Positions 57,183 to 64,000 of a stretch of 64,000 bases of DNA are shown here, piece after piece; positions within the stretch are counted from its first letter, which is position 1; each line of letters begins with the position of its first letter. The stretch is from Parapristionchus giblindavisi. Taxonomy: Eukaryota > Nematoda > Chromadorea > Rhabditida > Diplogasteridae. A program made the translations under genes and the position numbers. Where the stretch lies: positions 1,117,501-1,181,500 of the forward strand of contig CALSFV010000207.1 in the NCBI GenBank assembly GCA_943737045.1. Reading direction: 5' to 3'. The notes below the pieces were generated by a model. The model searched no databases, was not told the DNA's origin, and was given only the letters and a program-made list of their open reading frames with translations.

Positions 57183-57667
57183 ATTTATTGTTCCGGACGC
57201 GTTATAATTCCGATCTACGCAAATTATCAACGGTCATTTTGGTCGTCCGTTCTATACGAGTCACAGCGATGTTGGCAGTTTCTCGCCTTCCTCTGCGTCA
57301 CTGCTCACGGATGTCTCACTCTCATCACCCTTCCACTCTAGCCCAACGCGTTTGCGTGTCGCGTCGCGTGCGTCTAGTTCAACTGGAGCAAATGTGTGAT
57401 TGTGCTCGGTCACAGTGAGGAAGAGAAAAGAAGGTCACACAAAGAGAAAGTGGTCACGCCTGAACATCGAGAAATTGCCAGGGCAAAGGCGCACGGCGGC
57501 TCAATGATAGTAATTAAGAAGCTCTTGCCTGAGAAAGAAAGTATCGCAAACTGAGTGATGATAAGCAGTAAAACATCTAGGTTCTCCCAGCGCGAAAGTT
57601 AATTACGGTATATCTGGGCGCTCGCTTCTAACTAGACCTATCATCGAGTTTTACGATTCGCGAGTCA

Positions 57668-57741
57668 TGCTGAGATGGCTTAGTGGATAGAGCTTTTGTT
57701 TAGCGATCCGAACCTCGTAGGTTCGAATCCCGCCCAGTGCA
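57668..57741 (+). other. tRNA-like sequence (tRNA pseudogene or SINE head)
   Basis: Has an A box (TGGCTTAGTGGATAGAGC) and a B box (GGTTCGAATCC) at proper spacing and a good D stem. The acceptor and anticodon stems do not pair well, so a functional tRNA is unlikely. Confidence 0.4.
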
Positions 57742-57960
57742 AATCAACTTTGCCGATTTTTCGTAATGCAAGAGCATTCAAGCCAAAGTTAAATGTAGGG
57801 ATTTCTCTTAATTGAACCGCCGTGAGGCGTCACAAATAGAGAACTGGAGGAGTGGAGGAGGCGAGAGTGCTCACACCCTATTCTTCGAGAAAGTCAACTT
57901 TGTTGCTTCAAAAACTTCAAATTTAATATTTGATCTTTTCAGACAAGTCCTATTCTCATA

Positions 57961-58104
57961 ATGAGTGGATATGTTCCAACCCCCATGGATGTTGAAGATC
58001 CACAGAAGACTCCTAAGGATCCCAAGATAGAAGAACTCGATACTCAACGAGAAGAGTTTCGAAAGGAGTTGAAAGATGCTTCTTTGGAACAGCTTCAACG
58101 AAAG
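57961..58104 (+). CDS. Possible first exon of an unidentified charged coiled-coil protein
   Basis: An ATG 19 bp after a TTTTCAG acceptor opens 48 codons (MSGYVPTPMDVEDP..., ending ELKDASLEQLQRK) up to a GTTGGT donor. A following phase-ambiguous stretch at about 58152-58205 (QAEMLKDKAAKATAKSP) could be exon 2. The sequence after 58205 is a fragment of the CACGG foldback family, so the gene appears cut off. It may be a gene remnant; no family was recognised. Confidence 0.35.
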
Positions 58105-58204
58105 GTTGGTAATAAATTTTTTTTCAGGAAAATTTTGAAGATTCAATGACCGAATTCAAGCTGAAATGCTGAAAGATAAAGCAGCAAAAGCAACTGCAAA
58201 ATCT

Positions 58205-58375
58205 CCATTATGCGGCCAAATCAAGTGTCTATGCCTTCTCAAGACCCCCAACCACACCCACTGACCGACTTTCATCGAAATCAGAGAAAAAATTTTTCCT
58301 AGTGGCTGAATCTGCCGTTTTTGCTACACTGCGGGCCCGCAATGCGTGTTCGTTATTGCCAACCCTACTACTGAC
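58205..58375. repeat. Fragments of CACGG foldback and GCGGGCCCGC MITE
   Basis: GCCAAATCAAGTGTCTATGC... through GCTACACT matches the arm end of foldback E. It then joins the tail of the TTGCGGGCCCGCAA MITE. Confidence 0.65.
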
Positions 58376-59533
58376 TGCTTCTGAATAAATTGAGTTTTTT
58401 TTAAATGGCTTACAATGTTTTCATACCACATACTACGTTATTATTTTTTGCGTTATTATAATGTTGTTGGTCTACTCGAGCGAGACTGGACATTAGGGTT
58501 GCAATCTATCCCTTTTTATTGATTATATTTATCAATTATTGATTTGTATATCTCGTCATTAATCACTTATTATTCGTATCGACTTCATTAACTTATTCAC
58601 ACATTGTATGCCAAGGATCTCGTGACGCATTAACTTATTATTTTTCCTTATTAACTTATTAATTTTCTGGTATTCTGCTTACACACCATGAAGCTCAATT
58701 ATTATTATTTTAATTATTATTATTATTATTGCGTGCAACCCGATACTTGTACAATTTCATTTATTCATTAATTATGCTCGTTTTGATCGATTCTTCCACT
58801 TTCTATATGAAGAATTGTCAACGAAAAAGTTGGCTCCACTCGATAAAGCTATTTATTCTGCTCTTTGAAATCCTATTTTTTCGTTATTTTTTTCAACAAA
58901 ATTTCTTTTGATCTTGTGCTTAGATTGGAATTGTGGTCACTCTACATGAGGTGTGTACATCTTTCAAGCGACCATAAACATTTCGGATCAATAAACACGA
59001 AAATACTGTAATAACATCCCTCCACCTAATCAATTTAAGTCCCTTGATCACGACTACTGTAAGAGCACCTATCTGCCCATCCAACTATACCATACTTGTA
59101 GATCAGCCTTAAATCATGCAATACGCTCGCAACAACGCCTACCGGGCCGAATATGCATAACATAGCACACAGAGATTAAATTTACCCGAATGCCGTTAGT
59201 TGGCGAACGATTTGCCCGTATTCAGACAAATGCTAGCCTGTATATGGGCAAATCAGTGGTTTTTGGGCTACCATTTGCCCGAATGTGGGCAAATCGTGTA
59301 CACAAGTATCGTAAGTTGGCAAATCTATTACCCATATTTGGGTAAGTTTGCTCTCAGTGCATCAATCAGTAAACACGAAAATTACATCTCCCGGCGGGCG
59401 AATCGTTCGAACCAAGTTCAATTAAATTAATATTATTACTTTACTAGATGTACAAGAACAAGAAATGCCAATCAATAATCACAAATTATACGATAAGCAT
59501 GCCCACCTGCTCTCCACATCCGCTACTCAATGG

Positions 59534-59622
59534 ATGGTCCCGTATGGAATTTGATCTTCTCATTTCGCACCGGCTTGTGCTCCTAGCGCCACGACACTCA
59601 ATCCGATGCCGAATCAAGGTAG
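59534..59622 (-). pseudogene. Decayed duplicate of mitochondrial SerRS last exon
   Basis: The minus strand starts LIRHRIE and shares AGAAGATCAAATTCCA and ACGGGACCATCC with 61501-61604. It is frameshifted and lacks the conserved basic middle. It lies 2 kb downstream of the real exon. Confidence 0.75.
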
Positions 59623-59789
59623 GTGGTGTGTCTCTAAAACTTTACGCCAACACAGAGAATTAATTATATTCAAGTGCACTTTATGATAATCCTCTTGCAC
59701 ATAACACACGTAGTTAAAGAGAAAACGACAATTTGTCAACAAAAAAATGGCAAAAGAGTACACAACAATTTGGAAGTTTATATTTCACT

Positions 59790-59878
59790 CATCCTCCTCT
59801 GGGATTCGAACCTTCTTGCCGACCAACCGCTCGGATTGGCCGTCCGACCTGTTATCCAGTAGACCATGGGTCCCTATT
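59790..59878 (-). other. tRNA-like sequence with B box
   Basis: The minus strand has GGTTCGAATCCC, a possible A box (TGGTCTACTGGATAACAGG) and a 5-bp stem TCGGA/TCCGA in anticodon position with a long variable-arm-like stretch. Position 33 is not T and no acceptor stem is seen, so it is probably a SINE or pseudogene. Confidence 0.35.
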
Positions 59879-60060
59879 AACATTCATTTCAAATGATCTA
59901 GATATACTTTCCCGGTCCATTTGAGTTTACCCCTTATATATAGTGATTTTGGCTCCGCCCATTTAACTTCGCGGGCTTGGACACCTCTATACTACTCTAA
60001 CACACCCAAATTTCTTTATTCTGTTTGAATATGAAACATCAGCTTCCTGGCTTGCGCATT

Positions 60061-60824
60061 CTACTTTTTCAGCGGATCCCGAGAAGCGACGATGTTACCG
60101 GTCTTCTGAAGACATTTATCGACGGTGACGGTCAAATGCAGATCATACCTGTAAAAGGAAAAGATTATCATAGTTAGATTGAAAGTATCTCGACGCCTCA
60201 TTAGCTCATTCTCCAATCTTCAATCTGCATGCTTTATACCTTTTCACTTGCGCTGTGCGTTTGACAAACGCATACTCCTATGAACACATTTGGAAGACAA
60301 ATCGTCAGATTTCATGGATACCTGAACGGCTCCACCGAGAAATCCACGAATCCACGAATCGGCGAATGACAATTTTGGCAATTTTGATCGACGATGACGA
60401 AACACCGACGAATCCAACCTATACGATGAAAGATCAAGATCAAAGAGAACCACCAATTTTATCTACGGTCTCATTACTTTTTTTCTAGAGCATTAAAAGA
60501 GAAGACGTTTCCAGAACGAAAATATCTTTTATCCAACGGCGTAGATACATAAGACAAAAGCAACCCAACAAATATACTAGCTAAATAAGCCTAAGGTGTT
60601 TCATACCTTGTACACCTCCAACAGTATCATTGATGAATCGACCTCGTCTTCGTAGAAGTTCTGACGCAGCGCTAGCAGAGAGAGGAGAAGAGAAGAGCGA
60701 TAGCAGCAAGTGAAAGAAATATAGGATAATCAAGTAAGGATCAAAGACGAAAGATCACCTTCAGGGGCAAACGGAGAAGCGATGAGAAGAGGTGAGGAGG
60801 ACAGCGACCGAGAAGAGCAAATGA
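60061..60824 (-). CDS. Small unidentified gene, 3' exons
   Basis: Four minus-strand exons are phase-compatible: 60824-60759 (tentative), 60671-60607, 60277-60240 and 60148-60061 (stop TAG). The more secure part reads LRQNFYEDEVDSSMILLEVY, EYAFVKRTAQVK and then YDLHLTVTVDKCLQKTG. It ends in a basic DPLKK. No start codon or domain was identified. The conserved-looking amphipathic text and clean AG/GT sites argue for a real gene. Function unknown. Confidence 0.42.
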
Positions 60825-61062
60825 CTGCAATAAGAATGAGAATTAAAGAGGAGTTGTAAACGATTATCATATTCAAATTGAAAAGGACTAGACAATAACA
60901 ATACGCAAATAGACTCTATGAAGAGTTCAAATATCGATTGAAAGCTACCAGTCAAATATTTGTAGATCAAGTGTCTTCGAAATAACTATCACTATAGAGG
61001 AAGATTTAAACGGAATTACTGTTTGATTTGTAATTATTTTGGCAAAGAAATACTTTACAGGT

Positions 61063-61164
61063 ACGCCCGAGCTGATTCAAAACTCTCCGATCTGGCAATG
61101 CTCTCTCGTAGTCATACTAAGCGAGAGTATGGCCAGAGCAGATAGTTTAGTTAGGGGTGTCGCT
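61063..61164. repeat. Palindromic MITE, CTCTCTCG family
   Basis: GGTACGCCCGAGCTGATTC and TTTAGTTAGGGGTGTCGC arms; the loop is diverged. It lies between the small gene and the synthetase. Confidence 0.65.
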
Positions 61165-61500
61165 TCAACGTTGATGTCTTATCTTTCGATCTCAGTTTGA
61201 CATCACATTATGGTGTACCATACTGACTTTGTAACTTTTATATTGTATTTCAATGTGTGATGTAAAAACAACAAAACATTTATTCAAAGCAACTTGAACG
61301 CTATTCTAGCAAGACCCGTTTGTACAAAGCATCATAACACGAAAATCAAACTACAACTAGAACATCGGCAATGTCCACCGTAACTATACGATAGCCAAAG
61401 CCGCATACGGTAAGACAGTCGACCAATCGGTACGGCTATCTATACGGTGGACGGGTATTACGGTATCAATCAATCGATATTCAGGGAGCGGGTACAGTAA

Positions 61501-63056
61501 TCAGAAGAAGGATGGTCCCGTCTGGAATTTGATCTTCTCATCGCGGATCGGCTTGCCCTTCGCGTCGCGGCGCTCTATTCGATGCCGAATCGACTCCGGG
61601 AGTACTGTAAGGGCAAGGGTTTAATTACCGTACTGTAGGAGATTACAGTATTAAAAATAATTATCGATTTATGATTCTACTGTCACAAACGCATATAAAG
61701 TGTGCAGACGATTACTGTACATATGCCGATACAAGCTAACTATTGATTTCTCCTTCAGTTACAGAAAACATGCTTATTTTACTGCTACAATCCTACAGTG
61801 CCATCAGACATGGTCCATGATTATCCCATGGGATAGACCCTCCCGCAAAAATTCGCCTTTCATGGGTACCCACCCGCAAAATTGGACCATAAATTGACGA
61901 TTTTCTTTTTTCAAAATCGGGTTACCCACACGCGTTTTGACCCAAAATTTAGGTACCCACACGCATTTGAAGGGTCTGGGATATTGATAGACCATCACTA
62001 AGTGCCATTCTACCGATGTACCGCAACACAATCGAATCTACCGTATACCATTCTAGCGATCTATCGTAAGCCAATAGACTCTACCGTATACCTTTCATCC
62101 TACCAACGTACCGTAACCCAACTGAATCTACCGTATACCTCGCATGTTTCCCTTCCGCGTCTCGTCCTGGAACGTCTCGAGTACCGCGATGAGCGCCCGC
62201 GGCACCGCAATCGCCGTGCCGTTGCACGTGTGCGCGAAGCACCGCTTGCCCGTTGCACCATCCGTGTACCGTATACCTGTAAGCAGCTCGATGATACCGT
62301 AAAATACGATTGTGAACTGATTCCGGTGACCGGTAATCAAGCGATAATGCACAGTACCTAATCGCCGGCTCTGGAAGTCCGTGCAGTTGGACGCGCTTGA
62401 CACCTGCAACGTTCTAGTTTCGGAATTGAGACAAGACGCCACAAGTGAGGCAAGACAACGCTACGTACCATCCTACCATACATTTTCGGTGCCCTCACCG
62501 AATTATTTTTATATAGTGGGTCGATTTAGAAAAATCGTTATTTTTCGATTATATTGTAATCTTTCTCATAAAAATGAGCTTTATATAGTGGGTCGACCCT
62601 GAAAATTAGCCGAATATAGTGGGTCAATCCTCACATTGTGAGGGTATGAAAATGTATGCATCCTACCATTAATGCGATATATTAGACAAAACCGAATAGT
62701 ATACCAGAGGTGTTTGTAGAACAAGATACAGCGAGGGGATTAAGCTACGGTACTGTAGTTTTCTATTAAGTTTCCCTCTATTGTTCTTTGACTGATAAAC
62801 AACGAAAATCGAGGGTCTTTACATCGTATCCCAACAATATAAAATCGATTATTAAAGGCTGATTTGCTAATCGATCAATGTCTACTGTAGCACGCTAATC
62901 AATAACTACCGTAGCCGGCTAATCACCAACTACCGTAGCCCGCCAATCACCAACTACCGTACCTCTCCAAACAGCTTCCTTCCCGGCATCCACGCCTCGA
63001 TATCGTACTTGCGATGGGCGGACGCGCCCAGCTCTTCCGACGGCATCTCGAGCACG
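61501..63056 (-). CDS. sars-2: Mitochondrial seryl-tRNA synthetase, 3' part
   Basis: Class II synthetase charging mitochondrial tRNA-Ser. Four visible minus-strand exons join in phase: 63056-62963, 62403-62358, 62276-62139, 61604-61501 (stop TGA). They read [20 protein letters not shown] and [25 protein letters not shown] (region after motif 2), [30 protein letters not shown] (motif 3, with its Arg) and [10 protein letters not shown]. The WMPGR and NGTA-AVPR spellings favour the mitochondrial over the cytosolic form. The 5' exons lie beyond the right edge. Introns are rich in TACCGTA/CTACAGTA motifs. Confidence 0.9.
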
Positions 63057-63429
63057 CTGAAATAGTACAATATTTGCTTTGAACGACGCGCTTTGGGAAA
63101 CGTCGCCGTGGTGTGGCACCAGATTAAATGGCTGACAAATCCATACTCTTAGGACACAAAAAAATTATGGAGCGCTATATTCTGGTTCAGGAACGAGACA
63201 AAGTATTCTGATCACACAAAAAATGTTGCTCGAATTTACAATTTCTTACCTAAATGTAACAGAAATTTTTGTGTGAGTGGAACACCTAGCGCATCCATCT
63301 TGCTCTATTATCCCTGTACAAACAAGCAAACTGCCGTGTTCCAGAATGGAGTAATGTAGCATTCTACATCATCATACGACTAATAAAATGCCAAAAACAG
63401 AACCACACACGTGGTGCAATGCACACACC
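63057..63429. other. Intron or flank of synthetase, no feature recognised
   Basis: AT-rich sequence between the first visible synthetase exon and the minisatellite. No further exon was identified. Confidence 0.4.
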
Positions 63430-64000
63430 ACCGCAACTAGTAAACGTCGCCCTCAGTCACTCTTAAAATCTAGTAAACTTCTACAGTTACTCGTGAGATT
63501 AGTAAACGTCGCCCTCACTCCCTCGAAAAATCTAGCAATCTTCTACAGTCACTCGCGAGATTAGTAAACGTCGCCCTCACTCCCTCGTAAAATCTAGTAA
63601 ACTTCTACAGTCACTCGTGAGATTAGTAAACGTCGCCCTCACTCCCTCGTAAAATCTAGTAAACTTCTACAGTTACTCGTGAGATTAGTAAACGTCGCCC
63701 TCAGTCACTCTCAAAATCTAGTAAACTTCTACAGTTACTCGTGAGATTAGTAAACGTCGCCCTCACTCCCTCGAAAAATCTAGCAATCTTCTACAGTCAC
63801 TCGCGAGATTAGTAAACGTCGCCCTCACTCCCTCGAAAAATCTAGTAAACTTCTACAGGCACTCGTACGAATAGTAAACGTCGCCCTCACCGTGCGTGTA
63901 ACCCACACCACCGCAACTAGTAAACGTCGCCCTCACTCCTCGAAAAATTTAGTAAACTTCTACAGTCACTCGTGAGATTAGCAAACGTCGCCCTCACTCC
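63430..64000. repeat. 62-bp minisatellite running off the window
   Basis: About nine units of GATTAGTAAACGTCGCCCTC followed by ACTCCCTCGAAAAATCTAGT and AAACTTCTACAGTCACTCGT. GTAAACG recurs at 62-bp steps (63440, 63502, 63564, 63626). Probably intronic in the synthetase gene. Confidence 0.92.

Larger units (their letters stand above)
36590..58880. repeat. Right arm of giant inverted duplication
   Basis: Inverted counterpart of about 8690-26480. It contains right-specific insertions: foldback D (41596-43485), MITEs at 41213, 43488 and 44073, a frameshifted gene fragment inside foldback E, and a protease-bearing block (about 54450-58500). This explains the greater length. Confidence 0.88.
58881..60060. 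other. Intergenic region with relics
   Basis: Beyond the duplication boundary. It holds a palindromic MITE at 59165-59362 (ends related to CTGAGAGCAAACTTACC), a decayed copy of the synthetase terminal exon at 59534-59622, and a tRNA-like sequence at 59790-59878. No intact gene seen. Confidence 0.55.

Noticed and set aside
57668..57741. Functional tRNA gene
   Set aside because: A and B boxes are present but the acceptor, anticodon and T stems have several mismatches.
63430..64000. CRISPR array
   Set aside because: Units are contiguous 62-bp tandem copies without unique spacers, in an intron-rich eukaryotic setting.

Overview
The window is eukaryotic nuclear DNA, most likely from a nematode. 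Every convincing gene is split into many short exons with GT-AG introns. Two start codons (in the M1 gene copies and the lipid-transfer gene) sit directly behind a strong 3' splice site, as expected for spliced-leader trans-splicing. The identifiable products have worm relatives. Introns are full of palindromic MITEs and TTTGATC microsatellite. The species cannot be named from the sequence. Exon chains below were assembled by hand from splice sites, reading phase and protein similarity; no transcript evidence was available.

Layout. (1) 1-5210 (+): 13 visible exons of a GPAT3/4-type glycerol-3-phosphate acyltransferase, 5' end outside the window. (2) 6479-7538 (-): small secreted Gly/Tyr-rich protein, with a relic of a paralogue in its first intron. 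(3) About 8690-26480 and 36590-58880: two arms of a giant inverted duplication. Each carries a head-to-head copy of one large membrane-anchored M1 aminopeptidase-like gene (left copy 26295 to 9056 on -, right copy 36774 to 54227 on +; 32 exons and 993 aa on the right). Both copies have lost the zinc-site and GAMEN residues, so they are probably non-catalytic. (4) 26480-36590, the loop between the arms: a GLTP/CPTP-type sphingolipid transfer gene (32099 to 28569, -) and retroelement debris. (5) 54894-56285 (-): a trypsin-like serine protease in a roughly 4 kb block present only in the right arm. (6) 60061-60824 (-): a small unidentified gene. (7) 61501-63056 (-): the 3' exons of mitochondrial seryl-tRNA synthetase. 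(8) 63430-64000: a 62-bp minisatellite running off the end.

The most striking feature is nested palindromy. The large inverted duplication is itself filled by five foldback (long inverted-repeat) elements and many short palindromic MITEs. Because the arms are homologous, each serves as the empty-site reference for insertions in the other, giving clean target-site duplications. Some exons are nearly or fully identical between arms while neighbouring exons are strongly diverged, the pattern expected from patchy gene conversion. One exon (number 22) also exists as a displaced, inverted third copy with both splice sites. One foldback element carries a frameshifted gene fragment, and another has arms built from a 19-bp minisatellite.
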